Source of the DNA: Azolla caroliniana
Taxonomy: Eukaryota; Polypodiophyta
NCBI GenBank assembly: GCA_043228905.1
Contig: JBHGNT010000007.1
Location: forward strand, 2,480,001 to 2,544,000
Length of the DNA: 64,000 bases
Reading direction: 5' to 3'
Shown here: piece by piece, positions 1 to 12,712 of the stretch
How the letters are laid out: each line of letters opens with the position of its first letter
How positions within the stretch are numbered: position 1 is the stretch's first letter
Program-made: the position numbers and the translations under genes
The notes under the pieces: generated by a model
Seen by the model: the letters and a program-made list of their open reading frames with translations, nothing else
What the model was told of the DNA's origin: nothing
The model's database searches: none

Positions 1-53
1 TTGGTAATATTATCAAATTGAACATGGCTATATTGGCTATTTATGACGATCAG

Positions 54-3000
54 GTATCCACATCAAGGCTTTTGGCAAGACTGATTTGGGCACTTGGAGA
101 GCATTTTGACTTGCATGGTCTGGATCCCCTTCTTGCAGATGATCCTGAAGATCCTCTCAACATAGTTGTTGCAAATGTTCACAAAGTGCTTTTCAATGGC
201 GATTCACCATTGAATGTATCAACAAACAGGCTTCAGGATGTCCAAGCAGTATTACTGTGTGCTCAACATCTTGGTTCACGGTATCCTAGAGCTGCGCAGC
301 TATTCACAAAGGAATTAGAAGATTTTCGCAATAGCACTTTCTCTGACTCCGTCAGCAAGCATCAATGTCGTCTGATCTTACAGATATTTCAGCATACTTT
401 AAAGCACCCGGAGTCCAGGTTAGAATTTCTTCACCAGATTTGGGTTCCATGAGGTGTGGCTTACAATAGATTTCAGGCATATCAGACTGATGGACATCAG
501 TGGTCTATTCTACGCATTGGTTAAGCTCAGATATTAATTGATCTTATTTTATTAAGAAATAGTGCTAGTGAAGGGAGTTCAAAAGTTTCTTTTCACATAT
601 TCAGTGTTTTTTTCTCTTTTCAACATTAGGTGCTTGCAGTATAATAATAATTATTGCTGCTTGAAATTGTGTCCCTTGAAGTGTTTGTCGAGAAAAAGAT
701 TTGAGTTGATTCTAATGGAATATTCTTAATTTGAAACAGTGGGAATGCTAAAACTTTAGTGGTGGAACTGACTGAGGATTGGGATATGTTGTATAATGAG
801 AGAAAGAATATATTAATGTCTTTTAAAAGGCTAAAAGAAATATAGCTAGATTAATAATACTGCCTAGGGTAACAGGTACCCCTGTCTTCTGTGAAAGGAA
901 GATACATTACATATTTTAAGAGGCCAAAATGAGACCGAATAAGAGATTATATCTTAAACTAATGTCTCATTTTGGATAATAAACGAAAATAAATATAGCT
1001 AGATTAGTAAAACTTCCTACAATATAAGATGTTCCCATTAGCTAAGTACTTAACCTTGTGAGCTTAGATGAACTGAAATTCCAGTCTTGGAAAGATCAAT
1101 GTGCAGAGATCCAAGATGGAGAGGTCTCCAAAGTGAGGAAACAATCTTTGATGGCGTGTGGTGATAATACCTTGATTTGTTGATAACAAGGGTGACAGGG
1201 TTGTGGTTCAGATGGATGTAGTCTATGTGCTTGTCAAATTGCATTTGCCTGATCTATTGCAACCCCTTTGAAATGTTGGAGACAAGACCCTATTTTTGCA
1301 GCTGTCAATTTGGATACTAGCATGGAACTGTAAAATGAAAGAAAGGTTATACCACCTTCTCTGTGTAGCTGAAATGGCCTACGAGATAACAAACTGTACC
1401 AATCATGACATCAAGACTGTGTTAGGTGAACTAAAAACTACAAAATCATCTACTAAATAAATGACAAAGCTATCCTTGTGATAGGTACTGAACAAGGCTA
1501 TCAAAGAGGTGCATGATACAACATCCAACATAAGATTATTAATGACACAGTATATTAAGATGATTTACATAGGTCTTTGCATCATGTTAGGTATCTGTGC
1601 CTCATCATAGGATCACAGAAGTAGATCCTGAAAGTGAGTGATGATAGACTGAATCTGACTGTAATATCTGCCTCTCAAATCTCCTCTATGGTTTAATATA
1701 GAAATCTCAGTGGCTCTTTGGAGTCACACCTCAAACATGCTCATATTCCCAATGCATGTTGTAGAGGGATTTGAGAATACTAGTAGAACAATAGCTGAAA
1801 GGTGTGGAGGGTCAAAATAGTCGGTGACTAACTGCTGTGTGTTACGGGCATGACCATATAATATCCTGTGGTAAGATTTTACCGTAGTATTCTATACACA
1901 TGGATATAAAGTGTGAGGGTTAAACAAGAGTGTAAAGAAGGGAAGGATTACTTTTAATCCTTGGGATTGAGACAACCCTTTAAGGCCAAGTGTGAACTTG
2001 CTCGGGGGCCTTAGGTCTGGCTATAAATATGAGGCCTAGCTACCCTCATTTGACACATTATCAACTACGTTGAGACTCTGTCCTTGTGGTGGATCTTGTA
2101 GCGAGCGGGACAGTACCAGGTACGACTCGACGCCACGGCGGTGGTATGGGATGCTGATCGAGGCTCAAGTCCTTCTCGATCCCTTCGCTTGGGGTGGTTG
2201 GGTGGATTGGCACCCTTATTTCTCTCTCTCCTCTCTCCTGTCTTATCTATGTTATCCTTATCATATGCTTACATTAATAGCTAGTTGTAACATTGTGTAG
2301 GGCCTAGTATCTACTCTTTTAATTACTTTGACGATTGAAGAGCTCTAGCAGGAGTAGTCACAACTCTCTCTGTTCTGGGGCTCCCACAAGCTCTAGAAGG
2401 TGGACTGGTCATGGGGGAGGATGTGTCCTGAAGTCATGCGAAGTTGAGCATCTAAATGTGTAGTGTTCTATTTCTGACGCATCATGGCATAAGCGGCATT
2501 GTGAATCAACTGGCCTTTGTCAGTGCACTTGATGAAGGTATCGAGCTGTTTCCACCTGAAGCTGATGTAATGTACATAGGTGACCAGAGAGGTGTATGTC
2601 CATGTAATTTGATCGAACTAGAAAGCTACCAGTCATCAAGATCAGAATGGTCTGTAATAGAACATCATTTTCATTCCCAGAGGCTTCAGTGGTCGTTATC
2701 TCTGCACCATAAATTACTGCAAAATGGGACCTATATGTGAACAACCAAAACTTTTTCCACGGCTCTTGAAGTGAATGAAGCATGCTTCTTCCAAAGATCC
2801 TAAAGAAGCACATCTCTTTGTCAATATGATTTCAGTTGCTGTCATCATGTGGAACTAGACCTCACAAAAGTGACTGGTATGTGTGTGAAGTTACAATCTT
2901 GATGGCCTTAGCTATGTATGTAAACTCTAATACACTCCTGGTCATCCAAGTGTAAGAGGTGTTAAGATCATCACTTTGATCTTCCCTAGTTTCATTGTGA

Positions 3001-6000
3001 TCTCAATGGTAACAAAACTGCTGTAATGCATCAAGGTGGTGCTGGAGTCCTTGTGAGTCTGGTATGAGCACGAAGTCATTGCATATGGCAGAATAGAGAT
3101 CCACGTGTCACCTATTGTGCCCCTGGTTTCCCCACCCCTAGTCAAGGGTGTTTGATTAAATAATGAAAATGGGGAGCATTTAGGGAAATAGAGAGAAAGG
3201 TGGATATTGAGCATTCCTAATTTATGTATAAACCTCATCCATTGTCTTCTATTTTTTAAACGGGACTTTTTTTCAGTATTTTGGACAATAATCAGAGGTT
3301 CACATTGTACAATTGATTTGTCTACTTAACCCTTGCTGACAATGCACATTAATGTAGATTTCTATTTCAAGTACATCTCACAAACTTCAAAAGTAAGGGT
3401 GAAAGACATAACCATTATTGTTTTCATTGAACATAAGAGATTGAAGACGCTTGATTGCATACTACTTAATGAATCATAAGCACACTTTGCCATTTGGCAC
3501 CCTTTTAGTATCCATGAGTAAGTTCATGAGAATATATTTCTGTTTTGTGTTCCATAGGCCCATATTGAGATTTGAGTTCCACAGTTCCATATTGAGATTT
3601 GTATATGTGTGCAATAAGTACATTACCATGTTTCGAGTATTTCACTAAAGATTGGCAAGAATATTTGATTTTTCTTGGATATGAGATCTCTGATGTAGGG
3701 AGTTAACGATGAATCACCATGTATGTATTTAATAGCTATAGGCGTTTTATTAGAATGGAATTCTGAAGATATTATTCACATTTATTAATTGTAATTAGTG
3801 ACATGTAATGAACTGTATAATAGAAGCAGTTTTCTTTGTTCAAAATTCCGATTTCTGATTGAGTAATAAGCTAATGATTAAGCATAAAACATTTGACAGT
3901 TGGGTAGGGTCAGCAGGTGCAACAGGGGATTATCCATTCAGTCACCACAAACTCTCTGTGCAGTTTTTTGATGCATCTTCTGCACAAGACCGGAAAATTG
4001 AAGATCTTGTCCGCAAAGCTGTCCAAGAGCTTTGGAGGCCTGAGCCAAGTGAATTGTTTCTCCTGGTTACTAAGGGGGCTGATTCTTCACTCTTAAAATC
4101 ACCTCCAACGACTCGCACGTTATCTGCAAGCAGTGATCCATGTTATGTTGAAGCATATCACTTGATGGATCATGTTGATGGTCGCTTGACTCTTCATATG
4201 AAGGTTGATTGCAGTCCCTTTTTATTTGATAATTTGAGTTTCCTTTTTTCTGGCACAGATTGTTGAACTGGATTGTTCTATCAGTGCAAACATGATGAGC
4301 AGCCAGTGGAAAATAGTATCAAGATACAAAATATAGATAAGAAAATAAGCGTGAGGAATTAATATAATTTCTAATAAAGGATAGCTACTACAGATTCTAA
4401 TCAAGGTTAAAACCTACAAAAATCCCAATAAATGCTTTCTTTCTGCTTCTAGAGGAAATAAAACAATTCCAATTTCCATTAGAATCTGAATTTTATGCCC
4501 GATCATATGTTTATAAGCTCTTCATAATCACTTCCTTTTCATAAAGAAATTCACATTGGACATTTGTAATATCTAATGCTTTTCTTATTTATAGGTCTTG
4601 AATATGACTGAGCAAGAGATAAATCGGGTAGATGTACGCATTGGTCTGACTGGTGCATTACAGTTCATGGATGGGTCTCCACAAGCTGTTCGAAATCTTC
4701 AACATCTCCAATCTCAGGTTTGCACTTTCAACTTGTTGATCTTTACTAAACCCACGTGTCCAAAATCAAAGGAAGACTCCCTGCCATGATCCTTGGTTAA
4801 TTCTGATGTTTCTTACATTGTCTCAAAGTCATGCAATATAGAAAAGACTTTTTCTTATGAGCTGCCAATTTCGTATTGTTCCATTTCTTGTTGTTAAGAG
4901 ATCCAGATTAACATCATCATAAATTGTCTCTTTATGTGGGGATATCCCTCACTTTTTAACTGTAAATGTTTAAGTCTTTACAATCTGTATATTGAAAAGG
5001 GATACATTTGATTTGTCATCCAAATGGCTTCTGTTTGCTGATGCAGGAACCTACACATTGTAGCATAACTGTGACAGTATCACATTTTCAACGTTGTGCA
5101 TTGTGTGTGCAACTTATGTATTATCCATTTCATGGTGGTGCGAGTGTGGGTGATATGGATGATGCAGACTTTGCAGATGAGGATGGAGTGAGGCACAAAA
5201 GAACCTTAAAAGCCGATTATGGAGAACCAGCATTTCTGCGTTGTCAATCCTATTTAGTTCCGTTGACTGAGCTTTTGCTGCCACACAAATGCTCACCAGT
5301 TGAATTTTTGAGAATTTGGCCTAGTTTACCTGCTATATGTGAGTTTACTGGAGCTTATGTATATGAGGGCAGTGGATTCAAGGCAACCGCTGCGGTTGAG
5401 AGTGGTACACCTCCTTTCCTCATTGGCCTGAAAACTCTGGCGTCAAAACCAATTTTCCAAGTATCCTCACACATACTACGCACTGTGGCAGGATTTCAGG
5501 TATGGTTTGAGTTCATATTTTCCTTTAATATATGATCTTCTTTTTCAAGTCATGGCTTGGTTTTAAAGATACTAAAAATATAAAAAAACTGTTAGTGATT
5601 GATTGGATTAGAGATAAACGTTGGGTGGCATTTCTCAAAGAGTGATAAATGCGAAGTAAAAATTCAGACGAGATGATAAATAGGTCTCGTGTGATATAGA
5701 ACATGAAGGAAGACCACTGTTATGCTGGATTCTCCACTAAATATTAGACAAATCTTGGCATTATAAACACTTAATGCCGCCCAGACCCACGCGAAGAGAC
5801 AACAGACAGTCATTTCTCGAACATAAAACTTGAACACCCACTTGTGCAACTCCAATAAGATTATTAGGAAGGTATAAATTACAGAAGGAAGAATTCAACC
5901 AACAAAACCACAAGATGAATGTGCTTGATGATAACTGACTGACATGAGATCCTTTAACTGGATGGCCTCTGCTTTGCGATGAACTATATGTTTGTTTTAC

Positions 6001-7114
6001 CTATGCATTTGTGCTCAAGTTAATACCGTGTCTATAATAATTCATGACATTGAATGATCTCTTCTGCTGTTTGTTATTGCTACACTCTGCTCTGCGTTGT
6101 CTCTCATAGTAGATTCCAAAGGGCTGAAACATCTGTATTTTTTTTTGGTAAAACTGTTGTGTTATTATATGGAACTAAGATACTTAACAAAAGACCACAG
6201 ACTACACATAAGATATTACTCAAAGATGCAATTTTTACGCTGGGGCTACGATGTTCAGATATGATACACCATCGAATAACTAGAAAGGACCTCCTCATGT
6301 GACAAAAAACAAGAAAAATGGTGGACTTACTTCCGTGTCAAAAACCTAGAAAAGTGATGGGCTGAGAGCTTGAACATCTCTCTCAATTGCTCAACCCACG
6401 ACTGTTCAATGGCTATTTTCTCTTCTTTCCTGCTATCCTCTGTCCATTCTCATGCCATAATAGCTTGAACAAAAAATATCTAACCCCAAAACCCTAAACA
6501 ATATTTTATGAGTATTGAAGAAGTAGATGATCCAATTAAGGGTGTGTATTGGGAATAGCCTTAAAAAGTGTTGGGTTCTGCCATTTTGCCTTTTCCAGAT
6601 GTGTTATGCTGCGAAGACCTGGCATGGAGACTTCTTAGGAATGGTCATATTTGGTGCTAGTGAGATGAGCAGGAATGTTGACTTTGGGGATGAGACAACC
6701 ACCATGGTTTGCAAGTTTGTTCTTCGAGCATCATCCGCATCAATACTGAACGAGATTACATCAGATTTGCAGCAGTGGCTGGATGATCTGACAGATGGGG
6801 CTGTAGCATATATTACCGAGGAAGAAGTTCAACAAGCAGCAGCTGAAAAACTGAAGAGATCAATGGAGCAAATGGAAGTGTTTAAAGCTGCAGCTTCTGT
6901 AAGGCCACCACCACCACCAGCCAAAGAAGAAGAAGAAGATGAAGAACCATCACCTGAAGATGGTGATGGAAAGACGGAAAAACCAAAAGTTCCTAAAGAA
7001 CCATCGACGCTTACGACATTTAGTGCTGAAGAGATCGAGCATCGTGCATTGCAAGCTGCAATTCTACAAGAATGGGAAGTCTTTCGCACAAACCAATCTT
7101 CTATTAAATTATAA
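54..7114 (+). CDS. TPLATE: TPLATE, endocytic adaptor subunit of the TPLATE/TSET complex (3' half, 5' end outside window)
   Basis: Five coding exons read in one frame: 54-418, 3900-4203, 4595-4717, 5047-5499 and 6599-7114 (stop TAA 7112-7114), giving 586 residues, about half of the ~1176-residue family length. Conserved stretches seen include GLDPLLADDPEDPLNIVVAN, NRLQDVQAVLLCAQ, TGDYPFSHHKLSVQF, GSPQAVRNL, PLTELLLPHKCSPVEF and CYAAKTWHGDFLGM, which match plant TPLATE as I recall it. TPLATE is a plasma-membrane adaptor subunit working with clathrin and AP-2 in plant endocytosis. This part covers the end of the solenoid trunk and the appendage domain. The tail is proline-rich, then acidic (PPPPP, EEEEDEE), then lysine-rich, and appears shorter than the Arabidopsis tail. 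Intron 1 here is 3481 bp and holds a probable solo LTR; intron 4 is 1099 bp. The first acceptor is CAG at 51-53. No frameshift or premature stop was found. Confidence 0.95.
419..3899 (+). other. Long TPLATE intron (3481 bp)
   Basis: The donor is CCAG|GT at 418/419 and the acceptor GACAG|T at 3899/3900, splitting an AG|T serine codon. Apart from the probable solo LTR at 1840-2292 I see no coding potential in it; open frames around 2456-3238 resemble no family I recognise and are taken as chance. Confidence 0.85.
1840..2292 (+). mobile_element. Probable solo LTR of an LTR retrotransposon
   Basis: A 453-bp segment starts TGTTAC and ends GTAACA, the short inverted TG...CA termini of an LTR. It is flanked on both sides by TGTG (836-839 of the second kilobase, i.e. 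1836-1839, and 2294-2297); extended to five bases the flanks are CTGTG and TTGTG, one mismatch from a 5-bp target duplication. A TATA-like CTATAAATAT at 2021-2030 sits centrally, as expected for the U3/R boundary, in the same direction as TPLATE. No primer-binding site, gag or pol follows, so it is read as a solo LTR left by recombination. The family is not identified. Confidence 0.6.
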
Positions 7115-10100
7115 GTACTTTGGAAACACACGTGTCATTTTCTTGTGGGTAGGGAAGGCTATTTTTTGTTTGCCGAGCTTTTTTTCTTAAGGTTCATTTT
7201 TTGGTTTCCTCCATACAGTTAACATGCTTCATTCTTATTCAAAAACAAGAGTAGAGACTCTTTCATCGTGCAGTTTGATCTGGGGATTTCCCGTTTCTTT
7301 TGAGATGAGGAAATCATGAAAAAAGCAAAAGCAAATACTATTGCTTTCCCTGGTTTAAGAACTAATGCATGTCTCCATAATTCTTGACTTCATTGAGTAA
7401 AACATCAACATATTTTGACAAAGAAGCTTCCCTACCTTTGCCAAATGGTGGATATGAATATAGCTTGGCATCTATAGGATTAAAAACAAAGAAATAATGG
7501 AGGATGCACCTCAAACCCTCTGCAAAAACAGGCATGTTTATTAGTTGGTTATTGGTCATGTGATTGTCTAGGGATACATGTAACAAAAAATAAGCCATGT
7601 ATAATCATCCTAATTATATTAATCAGAAACACACCTACACGTCATGAATATAACAAGTATGTAGAAGTAAATACTTCTATATTAAAACACTTGTCGATGG
7701 AGAAAGTAAATGCATTCAAGTTGTAATGAGGTATTGTTCTTGTGTAGATGTGTCTAGAAAATTCTCAACATTAAGATCACCAATCTGACCAATTTGGAGC
7801 CTCAACAAAACAACTTGTTAGCAATATAAAAAATTTGGGTATAGTTAAAACTTAAAACAATTGCATATCATTCTTGCTAACTTCAAGGACTCTAATATGT
7901 GTAGTCATTGCTTTCTATTTGCAAGTTCTAATACCAATCTCTTCAAGTCTAATGTAGTTAGATTTAGTAGCTCCTAACTAATATGTATGATCAATTACTT
8001 CCCTTTGAGTTTTCTCTCTTGTTGCTTTGTATGTTAATTTTCTTGGCATAAAATCCATGCTGCATCTACAATAATTGTTGGTTCTAACCTTAACAAACCT
8101 CTTTTCATTATTTTTGGCATGAATCATTCTATGCCTTATCCATCTTCCTCTACAAAGGGTGTTCAATATATGAATGTTGAAGTTCTACCCTAACAAGTCA
8201 TTCATCACCATTTTTCTTCTTCCATATAGTATCAACAAATGAGCCTTCATATTCCCTCACCCCAATAGGAACATATTACCTTTGTAGGATCACTAAATGG
8301 TCTTTGTCTTCCACTTCTACCCATCATGTCCTTCGATTAAACTCTTCATGTATCTTAACCACTAATGGGATGCGATTGCTTGGTTGCATGCTGACCCTTA
8401 ACTATGTTATTAGATTTTTAGTGCTGAATTCACATGTCAACTATTTTAACACCCCTTAATGGCTTTAAACTCAAATTTAGGACCTTTCATTACACAATCC
8501 ACAAAACCAATCACATTTACACGTTTTAGTTCTATGCATAAAGTTGTATTGAATGTATAAAGGCAAATGATTTATTCCCTTTTTGGGCATGAAGTGGTTT
8601 GTGGACGTTTCTCTAATGGTAGATGAACATTTAAATGAATTCAAGTTTGTGCTTGTCGTCCTAAGATTTTACCCAATGTATTAAAATGCTTCATGCAACC
8701 AAAATGTTCCTAACCTTCATTAAGTGTGATCTTGCAAATGAATTTTATATTTAAATCCATTTCGCATGTGATCTTACAAATGAAGTTTATATTTCAACCC
8801 ATTTTGCACTGTCCTAAGATATTGTGTCTGTTTTGTAATTTGATTCTCTTGAAAATAAGCAAAGTAGTATAAAAGGTTGAATGGTGTTGATGAGATTGAT
8901 CTGATCTTGAAAACCAATAAATGATATGAATAAAGATGCTCATAATAATTTATTTGTAAATTTTAGTTACATAACTTTAAGATCGTACGCTTTAAGTTTT
9001 TTGAGCACTCTTATTTGCCAGATTCATCGAATGCTACAAGGTGTAAATTCCAAAGCTTAGAACATTACTACATATAATAGAACATTTGCAATATGTTTCC
9101 TCTAGTGCCACACGAAAATTTCCCGTTGTACCGAACTACAACCATTCTCTACCAATGTAGGAAGAAGGGTAACATGCTTTCCACTTGTTCTTTACCTTTG
9201 CATAAAAAACATGTTTTTCATTTGTTATTTATATCTGCATAAAGAGCACTTACTCCAATGTTGACCACGAACATTGTAATATTTACAATTAATCTCGTCA
9301 ATGCATAGTTTCAATAACTCGAATCATCACATCAGTGAGAGTCTATAAGTTTGTAGTCCAAGTGAAAGACATGGAGGCATGTCAATCAAAGATTGGAATT
9401 GACGTAAGCATTATATAAAAGACAAACAAAAGCAAAGTTCTAGTTGGGCTGTGGGCACACAACATTTTGTTTAAATAGTTTAAGAGAAAGAATGTAGACA
9501 CAATTCAAGCTACCTACGAAGGATATGCTCAAGACATGCACATGTAGATAATTGGGACTATAATGGAAGGGACATCAAATTGTGGTACTACTACTTCCAC
9601 ATAAACTCAACACATTGGAGGCCTCAAAAGCAAATGTAGCAAGGTATCCAACCACATCTTGTCATACCCATACCATTGAAAGTGAGATGAACTATCCATC
9701 TCTTTCGTGTTGGTAGGCATGATTAAGAACCCAAGATCACAACTGCAACTAGAGCATATTACATATTGATGAACACCTTGTCCCAATCATATGAGGATGA
9801 GCAATGCTTCGTAAATGTGAAGCATGCATCGTCATGAAAACATATTTTCAACCACCAATCACCAAATGCATCAACTTTACACAACTTCTCCAAGTTGGTG
9901 AAATGGCACATATATATCACCTTACTTGATTATAGGACCAATCAATATCTATTAGAAAACCATGAACCATGCATGTTTTACACCCTCTATATAAGCAAAT
10001 GGGGTTCTCTCTATAACTATTTTACTGGGCCCTTTAGCTATATTGTAGAACTCTTGAGGGCATCTATTTATCATCATCACTCTTTTTTTGTATATATGTA

Positions 10101-11505
10101 TACATACATTTACATTCTTTCATATCTAACGAAAATAAATTGAATTGTGGTTGATCAAAATACTGAAATGCCTTGACAAATGAGTCATGCTCTCAAATAT
10201 GGATGGCTTGGTGGGGAATTGGAATTTAAAAAAAGTATTGTATTCTTTTCTATAAAATCATCGGTTTTCTTGAGAAACCCACATGCCATAAAAAATATAA
10301 AAGGACATCAAAACACCACTATTATGGGTGAGAGTTTATATCGTGATTAGACAACAAAGGCTGGGTATCTCATGCATTATAAGTAAAATAAAAGGTATGG
10401 TATAGACATAAATCTACATCAAAGCAACAATGAGAGGATCATTATTTGGCAATCATGTATATGACCCTCTTATGATCAGTTTTTTGATAACATGATTATG
10501 GTTGAATAAAGAATTATCGGATTGAACCTTGTCACAATCACGACTTTACACACATGATGTGACAAACCTTCACATCGACTTTTTGGAATGCTAACAAAGC
10601 AAGAACAAAAGCTCTAAAAATGCATGAAAGAAAAACTCTTGGTGCCAAGATCATTGCAAGACATCGATAAGTGCTCCAAAAAATGGAAAGTAATACATCT
10701 CTTTGATGACATGTAAATAGATCCTACAATGAATATGATATTTTTGGAAGGCATAATGTGTCACAATATGGAAGAATGTGAAGCTTTTGATTATGAGCAA
10801 CCAATAAACCATCTTCAACCCATGCGTCATGATGTGGGAGAATCCCCCTTACTCAAAATTTGTCCTATCCCTTTCATTCGTTTTAGAGCTCATTCTCTCT
10901 TATAGTAGACAAGTTGTTGGGGTATTGATGAGTAATCTAATTGGTTTTGTATGTTATGGCCTCAAAATTTTGATTATTCATGTTATAACTTACTCCCTCA
11001 AATACGTTTGCGAGTTTTGAGTAATGATAATCTACTTGAATGCTCAACCTTTGAACACATTATATAACATGCTTCCCCTCATTTTCAAGAATATTATGCA
11101 CCTTTGTGTATGAACCTAATGTGGATTCTAGTGTAGCATTGAAATCACTACTCAATTTCACGCATGATACATTTGAAGCATTTCCTTGAACTTTGAGAAG
11201 ATTTATAGAATTATTGTTTTTTCGTTCCTATTTCAAATCTCGTGGATGCACAACTTTACAAAGTGTAGGAGTTGAACATGTGACCATTTGGTCTCCATTG
11301 GACAACATTATCCTTTATATCATTATCCATTGAGTTGGGCAAACATCTGACTTTCCTATCTCCACCAAACAACCCTAACAAATGAGATTTTCTACAATAT
11401 TGATCTTTTTTTATTTTTTTCCAAAAAATTGATACTATATGTATTAGTATTAGAAAACGCCATAAGGCTAAACATACAAGATATCCATAGATCCCCTATA
11501 TTTTT
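7115..11505. other. TPLATE 3'UTR and AT-rich intergenic DNA
   Basis: The TPLATE 3'UTR must start at 7115, but no single convincing polyadenylation signal is visible. Beyond it the DNA is AT-rich with only short open frames that match no family I know. A degenerate tandem pair lies near 8725-8810 (repeats of a CAAATGAA...TTTATATTT... motif). No gene is supported. Confidence 0.6.
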
Positions 11506-11886
11506 CTAAATTCTAACCATCGGCTTAAATAAATACTTTGGTGTTGAGTAAAACCACTCCACCTGATCAAAAAGCCATCTATAAAATATACTTATGTCCC
11601 ATATGGCATGAAACTCCAAACCCTTAAGCTCCGCTTGGTGCGTATTACCTTTTATACTATCCAACAACCCTCTGATATTATGCACAATATCTATCCAAAT
11701 TCCCGAAATTATTTGGGCAGGTCTTTCAGTCACATTTTGAAATACCTTCAAACATCGAGCCTTCCAAATATACAATATTGATCTTATGGTAAAATAAGCC
11801 CACTGAGTTGTTATTAGATGATATAAAGGTAAAGGCAACTCCATTGAGGGAAAAAGCCCACAAAACTCTATGATGAAAATTTTCAC
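11506..11886 (-). pseudogene. Possible LINE polyprotein remnant (between zf-RVT and RNase H)
   Basis: A 126-residue open frame on the minus strand contains YIWKARCLKVFQN, which resembles the W-K-A-R-x-x-x-x-F motif lying between the reverse-transcriptase zinc-binding domain and RNase H in plant LINE polyproteins. A tryptophan-rich hydrophobic segment precedes it. No catalytic reverse transcriptase motif, no RNase H active site and no element ends are visible. Read as a fossil fragment; a chance resemblance is possible. Confidence 0.4.
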
Positions 11887-12272
11887 ATCAAATTTCCTTT
11901 AAGCTTATGTTGTGTATGTGAACTCCATGCATATAAAAAAACAATAACCCATTTGCGCTCAAATAGTACCATAGAGCCGAATTCCTTAGGTAGTCAAACA
12001 CTAATATATATGGACAATGAGGGTAGAGCTATGAGACCTTGAACCATAGTCCACTAAAATCATAACAAATTTATCTCAACTAATGATGCACTAATGTGGA
12101 CAAAGGCAAAGAGGTCTTCACCTCTTTTTGGGGAGAGAATAAAGTGGAGATATCGTCCACTAAGGTGGATGATGGTTATGTTTTCATGTATGAGTTCTTT
12201 GTAGCCTTTGGGCATCTTTCCATTAATACCAAGGTGAATCTTCACACAAAAAAAGAATTTGTGTAACATAAC

Positions 12273-12297
12273 TGTTACAACCAATATGGTTGTAACA
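12273..12297. repeat. Perfect 10-bp inverted repeat (hairpin)
   Basis: TGTTACAACC at 12273-12282 and its exact reverse complement GGTTGTAACA at 12288-12297 are separated by the 5-bp loop AATAT. The role is unknown. Confidence 0.8.
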
Positions 12298-12624
12298 ACT
12301 AGGCACATAAGGAATTTATACATGACATTGTATTTGTACCGAATATGGCAAAGTTTGAGAGCCACCAACCAAAAGTCTATTTTCCATCAATACCCGTCAA
12401 AGAACACTTTTGCATAGAATGGAATATGAGATTGTCGTCCCACATCCGTTACCTGGTATCACCATTTTACAATTTGGAATGTGTGGAAAGGCAATAAAAT
12501 AGACAAAGCAAATAATGTTCACCAAATACAATCATGTCTAGGAGGTTGAGAACTCAAGTTCAATCTTTGTCATGGGATAGGTCCCGTGTAATAGATCACA
12601 ACCAATTTCCCATCGATGTTCAAA

Positions 12625-12627
<3 letters not shown>

Positions 12628-12708
<81 letters not shown>
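12628..12708. repeat. Compound microsatellite (CT)n(CA)n
   Basis: An uninterrupted CT dinucleotide tract passes directly into a longer CA tract, in intergenic DNA. Confidence 0.98.
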
Positions 12709-12712
<4 letters not shown>

